A stretch of DNA of 64,000 bases. Origin: Pelagicoccus mobilis (GTDB lineage Bacteria > Verrucomicrobiota > Verrucomicrobiia > Opitutales > Opitutaceae). The position numbers were made by a program, and so were the translations under genes. The stretch spans positions 34,611 through 98,610 of the forward strand of contig NZ_JAENIL010000029.1 in NCBI RefSeq assembly GCF_016595505.1, written 5' to 3'. This document shows positions 38,517 to 47,264 of this stretch, in pieces; the stretch's first letter is position 1, and every line of letters begins with the position of its first letter. Below the pieces are notes generated by a model, which had not been told where the DNA came from, made no database searches, and saw only the letters and a list, made by a program, of their open reading frames with translations.

Positions 38517-39806
38517 CTACAGTCCAAACATACGAGGCAGCGCCACTGAAAACGCAGGCACATAGGTGATCAGCATCAGCCCAATAAACATCGCCACAAA
38601 GAATGGGATCATTATCGGCGTCACCTTTGCAATCGTTGTCTTCCCTACTCCGCACCCTAGAAACAGGCACGTGCCAACCGGAGGTGTACAGAGCCCGATA
38701 CAAAGGTTCGCGATCATGATGATACCAAAGTGAACCGGATCGACTCCCAACGTTTTCGCGATCGGCAAAAAGATCGGCGTAAAGATGAGGACAGCTGGAG
38801 TCATATCCATGAACGTCCCGACGAACAACAGTAACAAATTGATCATGAGCATGATCACGAGAGGATTGTCAGATAGTCCCAACAGCAGAGCGGACACAGT
38901 TTGCGGAATGTTCGAAATCGTCATGATCCAGGACATCCCTGAACTCGCACCGATTAGTAGCATTATGACTGCTGTCGTCACCCCCGTCTGCAACAGGATT
39001 TCAGGCAACTGACTCAATTTGACCTCCCGATACAACACGACCGAGAGGAAAAAGGAATAGGCCACGGCAACAGCTGAAGCCTCGGTCGCAGTAAACACCC
39101 CCTTCAAAATACCGCCTATTACGATAACAAGCAGCAGCATACTCAGAAACGCTCTTCTAAAAGCTGACCATATTTCGCTAAGACGATAGCTTTCTCCAGA
39201 GCTGAGCCCAGTCTTCTTCGCGATGATAAAGCAGACAAGCATCAGAAGTAGACCGATCAAGATACCGGGTAGAATGCCAGCCATAAACATGGCAGCGATG
39301 GATACAGAACCAGACGCAACTGCATACACGATCATGATGTTGCTCGGCGGAATCAACAGTCCTGTGGTTGCCGCGGTGGTTGTCACTGCCACACTAAACT
39401 CGTTGTTATACCCTTTGTTTTTCATCTCAGGCAGCATAAACCCGCCGATGGATGTCACCGCTGCTGCCGCTGACCCGGATATCGATCCGAATAGCATACA
39501 TGTCAGTGTATTCACATATGCAAGACCTCCGGGAAAACGACTCATTAACGCTGCCGCCAAATCCATAAGACGACGAGCCATTCCACCACGCCCCATCAAG
39601 ACCCCTGACAGGATAAAGAACGGTATGGCCAAGAGTGCGAAACTATCGATCCCGTTGGCCATTTTTGAAGCAACCATTAGATTGGGGTCATAACCTTCCA
39701 GCAACATTGCGAACATAGTCGCTACCGCGATCGCTACAGCGATTGGCACGTTCATCACCAGCAAGGCGACAAACACCATAACGAGAATTACGATTACTTC
39801 GATCAT
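38517..39806 (-). CDS. TRAP transporter large permease (DctM type)
   Basis: 429 residues, about 12 membrane segments. Family features: a hydrophobic N-terminus, IPFFILSGVLMGRGGMARRL, GSISGSAAAAVTSIGGFMLPEM, TTGLLIPPSNIMIVYAVASG, and GIIMIANLCIGLCTPPVGTCLFLGC. It is the ion-coupled channel part of a tripartite TRAP system. The start overlaps the DctQ stop by 4 bp. It is the last gene of the pectin operon; substrate inferred to be a hexuronate or unsaturated uronide. Confidence 0.95.
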   Translation of the reverse strand: MIEVIVILVMVFVALLVMNVPIAVAIAVATMFAMLLEGYDPNLMVASKMANGIDSFALLAIPFFILSGVLMGRGGMARRLMDLAAALMSRFPGGLAYVNTLTCMLFGSISGSAAAAVTSIGGFMLPEMKNKGYNNEFSVAVTTTAATTGLLIPPSNIMIVYAVASGSVSIAAMFMAGILPGILIGLLLMLVCFIIAKKTGLSSGESYRLSEIWSAFRRAFLSMLLLVIVIGGILKGVFTATEASAVAVAYSFFLSVVLYREVKLSQLPEILLQTGVTTAVIMLLIGASSGMSWIMTISNIPQTVSALLLGLSDNPLVIMLMINLLLLFVGTFMDMTPAVLIFTPIFLPIAKTLGVDPVHFGIIMIANLCIGLCTPPVGTCLFLGCGVGKTTIAKVTPIMIPFFVAMFIGLMLITYVPAFSVALPRMFGL

Positions 39807-40339
39807 CCTGCAGCCTCCTCACTCCGGTCTTTTGGAGTCGCTAAAACTTCCACAAGTTGCTCAAGCAAGAAAAACGTCATAAACACTCCACTTATCGGAA
39901 GGGCAATATACTCCCACCACTTCGCCATAGGAAGGGCCACCATTGTTTGCCCTGATGCAAAGGTCTTCTGCACCAAATCGAAACCACCGATAAGAAATAC
40001 GGATACAGAGAAGAACAGGCACACTACAATGCCTATCACTTTGTTCAGCTTCTTTCCTGTCGGGTGTAGTTTTTCAGCAAAATAGTCGAGCCCAAGATGT
40101 GCCTTCATCGCAAAGGCGACGCTTGCTCCAAAAAGGGAAACCCAAACCAACAACAAACGAGCGAGCTCCTCGCTCCATTTCGCCTGCTGCCCAAAAGCAT
40201 ACCTTGAGATAACTCCCCAAAGCACATCTAGGACCAACACCGCCATTAGGAGGATAACCAAGGTTTGTAAGATGCGGGTCACGCTTTTTCGAACTGCGAT
40301 AGCTGCCCCAAGCAACTGGGATTGCGACTCCATACTCAT
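39803..40339 (-). CDS. TRAP transporter small permease (DctQ type)
   Basis: 178 residues with four hydrophobic helices. Typical DctQ features: VISRYAFGQQAKWSEELARLLLVWVSLFGASVAF followed by KAHLGLDYFAEKL. It pairs with DctM in the inner membrane. Four-base overlaps with both neighbours (ATGA type) show translational coupling. Confidence 0.93.
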   Translation of the reverse strand: MSMESQSQLLGAAIAVRKSVTRILQTLVILLMAVLVLDVLWGVISRYAFGQQAKWSEELARLLLVWVSLFGASVAFAMKAHLGLDYFAEKLHPTGKKLNKVIGIVVCLFFSVSVFLIGGFDLVQKTFASGQTMVALPMAKWWEYIALPISGVFMTFFLLEQLVEVLATPKDRSEEAAG

Positions 40340-41349
40340 TTTTCCGCCTCCTCCACGATCCTATTCAACCATGGCTCCATTGGAGTTCCAACGAGTGTAT
40401 CCTTGATTGAAGAACAAGCCGCTTGGAATTGACTCGGATCGCAATCAACAATCTCGACACCTGCTTCTACGACAGCAGCCAAGGACTCCTTTGTCTTTTG
40501 GGCCCAAAGCTCTCTCTGGTAAATGGAAGACTCATCGGCGGCTTGCTGCAGCCAATCCTTCTCTTCTCCACTCAAGCTCATCCAGATTTTCGAACTGATC
40601 ATCAGCAAGTCCGGAACTCTCGTATGAGCGTCTGGAGTGAAGTACTTGCACTCCTCGTAGTGGCGACTGCTATAAAAACTGGGGGGGTTGTTTTCCGCCC
40701 CATCAACAACTCCCTGCGCCAAGGCCGAATAGAGTTCGCCCCAAGCGATTGGCGTTGGCGAACCACCCATAGCCTCGATCATCGAGATAGCCATCCGACT
40801 ATTCTGTACCCGTATCTTCATTCCCTTCAGATCGTCCGGCGAACGTATTGGCTTTTTGGTGCTATAAAAATTGCGACTACCCGCGTCATAGTAGCAAAGT
40901 CCGATCAACCCCGTCCCCTTTCCAACCGAAAGCAGCTCCTTGCCAAGCGGGCTATCCAGCACATCCCAGAAGTGATCTTCATCATTGAAAAGGTACGGAA
41001 CGCCAAACACTCCCATCTCAGGAATGAACGACTCCATAGCGGCAGTTGAAGTCTTAGACATGGCAAGCTCTCCACTCTGCAATTGCTCGATGCACTGTAC
41101 TTCTGATCCCAATACACCACTTGGATAGATATCCATACTCAAACGTCCACCAGAGAGCTCGAGCACACGTTCCTTCATTTTTACCATCCCTAAGTGCACC
41201 GGATGGCTCGTATCCAAACCGTGGGCCAACTTCAACACACGTCCACCAGCGACATCACTGCCTCCACCGGACACAAAGGCGTACACAGCCGACGCTACGA
41301 GCACGCCTACAAGAACACCCACAGAAAAAATAGAAGCACTCTTAGTCAT
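40336..41349 (-). CDS. TRAP transporter substrate-binding protein (DctP type)
   Basis: 337 residues; an N-terminal hydrophobic anchor or signal (about 5-26). DctP hallmarks: LKLAHGLDTSHPVHLGMVKMKE, VLGSEVQCIEQLQSGELAMS, and GMKIRVQNSRMAISMIEAMGG, where the conserved Arg binds the carboxylate of the ligand, then VVDGAENNPPSFYSSRHYE. The carboxylate-binding Arg fits a uronate ligand, as expected beside GH28, GH105 and KduI. It starts 13 bp after the CE8 stop. Confidence 0.93.
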   Translation of the reverse strand: MTKSASIFSVGVLVGVLVASAVYAFVSGGGSDVAGGRVLKLAHGLDTSHPVHLGMVKMKERVLELSGGRLSMDIYPSGVLGSEVQCIEQLQSGELAMSKTSTAAMESFIPEMGVFGVPYLFNDEDHFWDVLDSPLGKELLSVGKGTGLIGLCYYDAGSRNFYSTKKPIRSPDDLKGMKIRVQNSRMAISMIEAMGGSPTPIAWGELYSALAQGVVDGAENNPPSFYSSRHYEECKYFTPDAHTRVPDLLMISSKIWMSLSGEEKDWLQQAADESSIYQRELWAQKTKESLAAVVEAGVEIVDCDPSQFQAACSSIKDTLVGTPMEPWLNRIVEEAEK

Positions 41350-41362
41350 ATCAAAATCAGTT

Positions 41363-42367
41363 CTAGTCTTTGTACCAATCCCTCAATGGAACCGGATCCT
41401 GCAATCCATTGTTAAAGACGTGATCCTTCGTATAGAGCTTCGCTTCATCCTCACTTAACTCAAAGGACCAATCAACTCGTTCGGAGCGGTCAGCACCAGC
41501 CCCCGTACATTCAAACTCAGCGTAATGCGTTTCCGCATACTTATAGCCCCAACGGCTCCAACCTTCTGGGTGTATTCCATTTCCAAGATCACACCTCACA
41601 AACACAGTCTTCGCAAACGGGCGCCAAGGCCTTCCGAGGTAGACGTTATCCACCCCCTGGGCAAAGCTCAGTTTGCAATCGAGAAAAACGTAACCAAAGC
41701 GGACTCCTTCCGCGGTGGAAGCAGCAGTAATGAATGAGGCCGTTTTGCAGTGTATCTGACAGTTTTCGAATACCGCTGTACCTTCCCCAAAAATGAAATC
41801 AGTCGTTCCTTCGATGTAGCAATTACGATAAAGTTGACGAGAGTTCTCACCCGCCGCGTAAAGCGTGTCTTGATCAGCAATTAACCGACAAGCATCAATG
41901 ACGACCCGATCCGACTCTACGTGCAAAGCGACTGCTTGACCGATCCCTGGTCCACTGCCAGCGGCGTTTTCAATAGTCAGATTCTCCGCTCGAAAATCAT
42001 TCGCTTGAACAAGCATCGTATAGCTCCAAAACGTACCGTTCTTTCTCCCTTCCGCTGCATCACTCCAACGAATTACAGTCCGATCTGCATCGATTCCGAT
42101 CAGCGAAATTCTTGTATTCCAGGAGTTCACGACTATCTTCTCCTCGTATACTCCTGGCTCGACCAGGATTGTGATTCGCTGGTCCGGAAACGACTTACAG
42201 TTATTGATCGCGTCCTGAATGTTGGAATAATCACCAGTGCCATCTTTAGATACGACCAGGCGAGTCGGATAAGGGGCAGCATTTGCGATCGAGCAAAACG
42301 CAAACACAGAGAACACCATCCACAGGAACACTACTGCTCCTCCGGCAAAACCAGCCTCAAATCCCAT
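41363..42367 (-). CDS. CE8 pectin methylesterase
   Basis: 334 residues from the ATG at 42367, preferred over the ORF start at 42412 because a GGAG motif lies 8 nt upstream and the longer form would overlap GH28. Signal region about 8-31. Right-handed beta-helix enzyme with Gln144 in GQAVALHV, Asp167 in ADQDTLY, Asp190 in GTTDFIFGEG, and the Arg of YLGRPWRPF. It removes methyl groups from homogalacturonan so that GH28 and lyases can cut it. Located between GH28 and the TRAP transporter in the same operon. Confidence 0.93.
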   Translation of the reverse strand: MGFEAGFAGGAVVFLWMVFSVFAFCSIANAAPYPTRLVVSKDGTGDYSNIQDAINNCKSFPDQRITILVEPGVYEEKIVVNSWNTRISLIGIDADRTVIRWSDAAEGRKNGTFWSYTMLVQANDFRAENLTIENAAGSGPGIGQAVALHVESDRVVIDACRLIADQDTLYAAGENSRQLYRNCYIEGTTDFIFGEGTAVFENCQIHCKTASFITAASTAEGVRFGYVFLDCKLSFAQGVDNVYLGRPWRPFAKTVFVRCDLGNGIHPEGWSRWGYKYAETHYAEFECTGAGADRSERVDWSFELSEDEAKLYTKDHVFNNGLQDPVPLRDWYKD

Positions 42368-42393
42368 TTTCTTTGCTCCAGCTTGAGTGTTTC

Positions 42394-43827
42394 TCAAAGC
42401 GGGTTCCCCCACTGGTCCGTCTTCTCACCGGAATTCATGCGAACATCGTCGAAAACGAGCCCCTTCACATTGAGCAAAACACTTGGCTTTTGAGCTCCCT
42501 CAAACTGACTGTCGATGATTCTCAAATTGGAAATAGGCGTGTGGTCGTAACCTTTGATATAGAGCGGGTACTTGCTCTTTAGACTTACCAGATTCCGTAT
42601 CACAATATTGCGGACAATCGGCGCAAATTCTCCGACATCCCCTTCCTCATAGTGGAAGTTCACTTTAACAACAGAATCTTTGACCTGCCCGACATGTAGG
42701 TTCCGTACAAATACGTTTTCAATTAGACCACCTCGTATCGAATTCGTCTTAATTCGTATCGCGCGATCAAGATTCGGGCTACTCATCTCGCAGTTCTCTA
42801 CAAAAACGTTTCGGCATCCGCCGGAAATCTCACTTCCGATCACGACTCCGCCGTGACCTTCCTTCATCAAGCAATTGCGGACAACGATGTTTTCGGAAGG
42901 TACATTCAACCGGCGCCCATCATTGTTTCGACCCGACTTGATGGCGATGCAATCGTCTCCGGTGTCGAACACACAATCTTCGATCAGTACATCCTTACAG
43001 CTTTCGGGATTACAGCCATCATTGTTGGGGCCATGACTAACCACAGTTACGCCTCGTACAATCACATTTCTGCTCAGCACAGGGTGGATCTCCCACATGG
43101 GCGAATTAACAATCGTCACCCCCTCTATCAGCACATTCTCGCAGTTGTATGGCTGAACAAAGTTCGGCCGCAGATAATCTCCATCCCCATAATAGCGCTC
43201 CTCGACCGGAACGCCTCGGGCCACTTGCTGCGTCAAACGATCTCGAGCCGGTTTCTGATGGGGCATACCTTCCTTCCAGCCATGCTCAGATTTCCCCTTC
43301 CAAGACCACCAATGGTCATCATCGGCTTGTCCGTCGAGCGTTCCTTTTCCGGTTACAGCTACGTTAGTTTCCCCAAATGCGTAAATAAGCGGAGAGTAAT
43401 TATAACACTCCATGCCTTCCCACCTTGAGAAAACAGCTGGCAAATAGTCATTCGGGTCTGTACTAAATCGAAGTGTTGCCCCTTCAGCGATGTGCAAATC
43501 GACATTGCTTTTCAAAACGATTGGTCCGACATCATAAGTACCATTGGTAACGAGAACGCGTCCTCCACCTGACTCCGAACAAGCTGCGATAGCCTCGCGA
43601 ACTGCAGCTGAATCATCCTTAGAATCATCAGCGACCGCTCCGTAGTCCTCGACGGAATACACTCGTTCCGCAAAAACGGGAGCCTTTATCCGTTTAACGA
43701 TTTCTTCCGCAACAAGCCACTCGTGAGCTTCCTCATCGGATATGACTCGACTTTCACTTCCGTCAACCAATCCACATGCCACAAAACCGGCACAGGCCAT
43801 CCAAATTCTTTTGTCGATAAACATCAT
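42394..43827 (-). CDS. GH28 polygalacturonase-family enzyme
   Basis: 477 residues; signal peptide about 1-22. Beta-helix with the GH28 catalytic set: Asp270 in GPNNDGCN, Asp291 and Asp292 in TGDDCIAIKSG, His325 in EGHGGVVIG, and Arg358/Lys360 in RAIRIKT. Length and the segment WEGMECYNYSPLIYAFGE fit exo-acting or rhamnogalacturonan-type bacterial GH28 enzymes, so exo-polygalacturonase or unsaturated-galacturonan hydrolase activity is likely; exact specificity is not readable. The start overlaps the GH105 stop by 4 bp. Confidence 0.92.
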   Translation of the reverse strand: MMFIDKRIWMACAGFVACGLVDGSESRVISDEEAHEWLVAEEIVKRIKAPVFAERVYSVEDYGAVADDSKDDSAAVREAIAACSESGGGRVLVTNGTYDVGPIVLKSNVDLHIAEGATLRFSTDPNDYLPAVFSRWEGMECYNYSPLIYAFGETNVAVTGKGTLDGQADDDHWWSWKGKSEHGWKEGMPHQKPARDRLTQQVARGVPVEERYYGDGDYLRPNFVQPYNCENVLIEGVTIVNSPMWEIHPVLSRNVIVRGVTVVSHGPNNDGCNPESCKDVLIEDCVFDTGDDCIAIKSGRNNDGRRLNVPSENIVVRNCLMKEGHGGVVIGSEISGGCRNVFVENCEMSSPNLDRAIRIKTNSIRGGLIENVFVRNLHVGQVKDSVVKVNFHYEEGDVGEFAPIVRNIVIRNLVSLKSKYPLYIKGYDHTPISNLRIIDSQFEGAQKPSVLLNVKGLVFDDVRMNSGEKTDQWGNPL

Positions 43828-46262
43828 TTTACGCTCTCGTTATTAAGCATTTTTGAGATTTGAAACCCAGCCATGAGAAACGGCCCGATCCCCTTCGGAT
43901 CGTTAGCGGCCACTGGTTCGCTCATGTAGTACTTGTAGCTGCCATCGCGACCGTACCCTAAGCCCGCAACACGGCAGATGTGATCCAGACTGCTGGTCCC
44001 GTCTGCGTGGGGGCGAACAAAAAGCTTCAGAATTCCCGAGAAGGCCTTCTGAGCAACCTCACGATAGCTTTCATCCAACCACCCTTCATTGACACCCTTG
44101 GCAATCATGTAGGTGAACATGCAACTAGCAGAGGACTCTTTGTAGTTTCCTGGCTCATTGGGCATATCCATAATCTGATACCATACACCAGTCTCCGGAT
44201 CCTGCGACTTTTTCAGAGCTTCCGCCAGATCGACCAAAAGCCGCTTCAATTCCCTAGAGGCCTTGGGATGATCTTTCGCGTAGTCCAATGTATCAACAAT
44301 AGCCATTGAGTACCAACCTAGACCACGCCCCCAGAAATATTCGGAACGGCCAGTTTCGGGGTCCGCCCAAATTTGCTCCTTCGCCTCGTCCCAAGCATGC
44401 CAGTACAAGCCTGTCTTGGAATCCCTCAACTCCTGTTCGCAGACGAGAAACTCGTTGATCGCTTCGTCAAGGTGTTCCTTATCCCCGTATGCCTCCTCGT
44501 AACCGACAAGAAACGGTATCCCCATATAGACCCCGTCGAGCCAAACCTGCCACGGGTAACGTTTCTTGTGCCAAAACGCTCCATTCCTTGTTCTTGGATG
44601 CTCTTCTAACTGATTACGCAAAATAGCAGCAGCCCTTTGGTAACGATCCTCCCCCGTCTCCGCGTGCATCTGGAGCAACATCTTTCCAGAGTTGATCTTA
44701 TCGATATTGTAATCAGAAATCTTATACGTTTTGATAGTTCCATCCTCCTCAATAAAAGAAGAGATTACGCCCTTCGCCCAATCTGCGTATTCGGGAGTAC
44801 CAGTGGGTTCCGCAAGATCGTAAACGGCTTTACTTATCAGTCCAGTCGTGTAGGTCCATCTCGCAAGTCTACCCGATTCAGGATCAAAACTACCGTAGGC
44901 AAGCGTGTCACCACGACGCTCCAGGATTGAGTCTGCCATTCGCTTGGTCCAGTAGAGAGCTGTTTCAGAAGACAACTCTCCACTCTTCTGTGTCACCTCA
45001 AGGTTTGAGGTAATCGACACGCGCGGCGCGATGGTCAGCCGATGAACAGTTTCATCCAAATAAGCCTTGAACGAGTCCTTGCTCTGAAATCCGCCATCCT
45101 CCTGCGACCATGCAGCTGCAAACGCGTAGTCCACCCCTCGATACTTGTTATTGAATAAGACAACATGGTTCAACTCATCTTCAGTAAACTCGTCTAAGAA
45201 TAGCTTTTTCAAGATGATCGCCATACCCATATCAGTTCCATCGAGAGCCTGTTTACCCCAAGTCGCAATATAGGTGTACGCCTCACCTGTAATATCGGTA
45301 TCACCAACAAAAACCTCCACATCGTCAGCCTTCACCAATCCAGCACAGAAGGGACCGGCAGGTTCTTCCGGACGCAAGCTTACCCAGCTCAAACGACTAC
45401 CAGCCTCGATCGAAAAGTTCGCCTTCAGATCCATTTTCTTCTCACCCGATCCCTGCCAACCGCGATAAACCGTTTCAAACTGGCTCAAAACGGGTCCGTT
45501 CTCTAATATTTCACACTCCAGTCCATCGGTTTTGGAAATCCGTTCCGCCTTTCCATCAACCCACAATCCATATCCACCTGCTCCAAGGGAACTCCCAACT
45601 TTAAGGATATCCATGCCCCATGGAGCTTCTTCGTGATAAGAATCGAAACCATCTTGGCCAACATCCTTTAAAACTAATGCTTTGCTTCGTTTTCCGAAGA
45701 TATCGAAACCATTTCGCCAATCCAAGTAGAACCTGTATCCAACATCTTCAGACTCCCACCCAGGACCTTCGTAACGAATAAAATAGGAATGATCCTTATG
45801 CCCTGGGGGAGTGACAAGCCTCTGTACGTTTGCGAATTCACCACCCACATATTGATTCCCCTGCCACTCGCCGCCAAACTTACGCGAAATCTCTGCATAG
45901 GTTCGCTGCGGGAACGCATTCGCATCAGAGACACTTTCATTGATGCTCAAGGACAGTGTCTTTTTCTCCACTTCCTCAAGATTTATCGATAGGCTGACCG
46001 TATCCGCTAAACCATCACCATTTCGATCCCAAGTCTGGACGGGCACAGGTTGATTCCCTCCATAGGCCACGATCGATTCAGCAGATGGATCACCCAATGC
46101 GAGCCCAAGATCGATCAACCGCAAATGTACAGTTTCATCGTCACGCTCAGTGCGATCCGGATTCACTACGGTGACTGTTGCCACTTCCTCGGCGTTTAAG
46201 AGGCCGAAACTAAAAACTGAAAGACTGCCCCAAAGCAGAATGGCTCTAGATTTCACTATCAT
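43824..46262 (-). CDS. DUF4861-GH105 fusion: unsaturated glucuronyl/galacturonyl hydrolase
   Basis: 812 residues; signal peptide about 1-25. Residues about 28-410 form a DUF4861-type beta domain (VTVVNPDRTERDDETVHL, SLGAGGYGLWVDGKAERI, GTDMGMAIILKKLF) with no assigned activity. Residues about 430-812 are a GH105 alpha/alpha barrel related to YteR/YesR, with WQVWLDGVYMGIPFL (catalytic Asp576) and YFWGRGLGWYSMAIVDTL. GH105 removes the 4,5-unsaturated uronic acid from lyase products, feeding KduI, encoded 32 bp upstream. The expected pectate or RG lyase is not in the window. Confidence 0.9.
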   Translation of the reverse strand: MIVKSRAILLWGSLSVFSFGLLNAEEVATVTVVNPDRTERDDETVHLRLIDLGLALGDPSAESIVAYGGNQPVPVQTWDRNGDGLADTVSLSINLEEVEKKTLSLSINESVSDANAFPQRTYAEISRKFGGEWQGNQYVGGEFANVQRLVTPPGHKDHSYFIRYEGPGWESEDVGYRFYLDWRNGFDIFGKRSKALVLKDVGQDGFDSYHEEAPWGMDILKVGSSLGAGGYGLWVDGKAERISKTDGLECEILENGPVLSQFETVYRGWQGSGEKKMDLKANFSIEAGSRLSWVSLRPEEPAGPFCAGLVKADDVEVFVGDTDITGEAYTYIATWGKQALDGTDMGMAIILKKLFLDEFTEDELNHVVLFNNKYRGVDYAFAAAWSQEDGGFQSKDSFKAYLDETVHRLTIAPRVSITSNLEVTQKSGELSSETALYWTKRMADSILERRGDTLAYGSFDPESGRLARWTYTTGLISKAVYDLAEPTGTPEYADWAKGVISSFIEEDGTIKTYKISDYNIDKINSGKMLLQMHAETGEDRYQRAAAILRNQLEEHPRTRNGAFWHKKRYPWQVWLDGVYMGIPFLVGYEEAYGDKEHLDEAINEFLVCEQELRDSKTGLYWHAWDEAKEQIWADPETGRSEYFWGRGLGWYSMAIVDTLDYAKDHPKASRELKRLLVDLAEALKKSQDPETGVWYQIMDMPNEPGNYKESSASCMFTYMIAKGVNEGWLDESYREVAQKAFSGILKLFVRPHADGTSSLDHICRVAGLGYGRDGSYKYYMSEPVAANDPKGIGPFLMAGFQISKMLNNESVK

Positions 46263-46294
46263 TTCTTTAACTATAATTGGCGTTGATGACTTTC

Positions 46295-47140
46295 CTACCG
46301 CAGTTCGTCGACCGCGACCCCATCCATGTCGGTGAACTCCTGATTCTCACCCCCCATTCCCCATACAAAGGAGTAGCTCCCAACTCCGACGCCACTATGG
46401 ATCGACCATATAGGAGAAAGAGCAGCCTCGTAGTTTCTTAGAATCATATGACGCGTTTCCTTGGGATCGCCCATCATGTGAAACACAGCCTTCCCCTCCT
46501 CCATACCAAAGTAGAGGTAAACTTCCGATCGTCGCTCGTGGGTATGTGGAGGCATCGTATTCCACACGCTTCCAGTCTTCAGCTGGGTGAATCCCATAAC
46601 AAGCTGGCAACTATCCACCACGCCTGGACAAATCATCTTGTAAAGCAGGCGTTCATTACAGTCATCGGGACTTCCTAGTTCGAGAGGTTCGATGGTCGAC
46701 GCTTCAACTAACATCGACGGGTATTCCGCATGAGCAGGATAGCTCAAGAGATAGAAACGCGCAGGATCACTTGGGTCATCACTCTGGAAGCTTACTTCCC
46801 TCGTCCCGCGCCCAACGTAAAGCGTATCTCGAAGCGTCAAAGCAAACTCCTCACCATCTAAGACAACACGTCCCGCACCTCCGAGATTCATCACGCCTAA
46901 TTCTCGGCGTTGGCAAAAATATCGACAGGCCAAATAGCCAGGCGCTGGCAATTTCACAGCCGTTGATATAGGAACAACACCACCAACGACCGTTCGATCC
47001 ACTTCCCAGAAGGAGAGCGTCACCTTATCATCGTCAAACAACCCTCTGCACGCATAGTTACTGAGCAACGTTTCCGTATCCATCCTACGTGTACAGTCTC
47101 CTCCCTGTGAACGTATTACATTTCGAAATCCCTGAATCAT
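46295..47140 (-). CDS. kduI: 5-keto-4-deoxyuronate isomerase
   Basis: 281 residues, close to the Escherichia coli enzyme (278). Cupin with the metal-binding motif MPPHTHERRSEVYLYF and the family strings VGGVVPISTAVKL, RRELGVMNLGGAG, HMMGDPKETRHMILRN, SPIWSIHSGVG, and ENQEFTDMDGVAVDELR at the C-terminus. It converts 4-deoxy-L-threo-5-hexosulose uronate to 2,5-diketo-3-deoxygluconate in the cytoplasm. The full ORF start (ATG 47140) aligns with the family N-terminus. It heads the kduI-GH105-GH28-CE8-TRAP operon. No kduD is adjacent; the SDR at 54966 is a candidate. Confidence 0.96.
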   Translation of the reverse strand: MIQGFRNVIRSQGGDCTRRMDTETLLSNYACRGLFDDDKVTLSFWEVDRTVVGGVVPISTAVKLPAPGYLACRYFCQRRELGVMNLGGAGRVVLDGEEFALTLRDTLYVGRGTREVSFQSDDPSDPARFYLLSYPAHAEYPSMLVEASTIEPLELGSPDDCNERLLYKMICPGVVDSCQLVMGFTQLKTGSVWNTMPPHTHERRSEVYLYFGMEEGKAVFHMMGDPKETRHMILRNYEAALSPIWSIHSGVGVGSYSFVWGMGGENQEFTDMDGVAVDELR

Positions 47141-47167
47141 GTGTAAACCGAATTTCCTCTACCCAAC

Positions 47168-47245
47168 TTAAAAAAACTAAATTTGAAGCCGCGTCCCCGA
47201 TCAATCGAGGACGCAGCAAGAACTACTAGTCTTAACCTTGACTAG
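47168..47245 (-). terminator. Hairpins downstream of the large TonB receptor, before kduI
   Basis: GCGTCC and GGACGC (47191-47196, 47209-47214) frame a stem interrupted by one mismatch around loop TCAA; the minus-strand T run (TTTTTTTAAG) begins about 15 nt further on, so it is a weak or attenuating terminator. A second inverted repeat, CTAGTC-N8-GACTAG (47226-47245), sits closer to the receptor stop. Confidence 0.55.
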
Positions 47246-47264
47246 ATTTGGTTGACTATACCCC

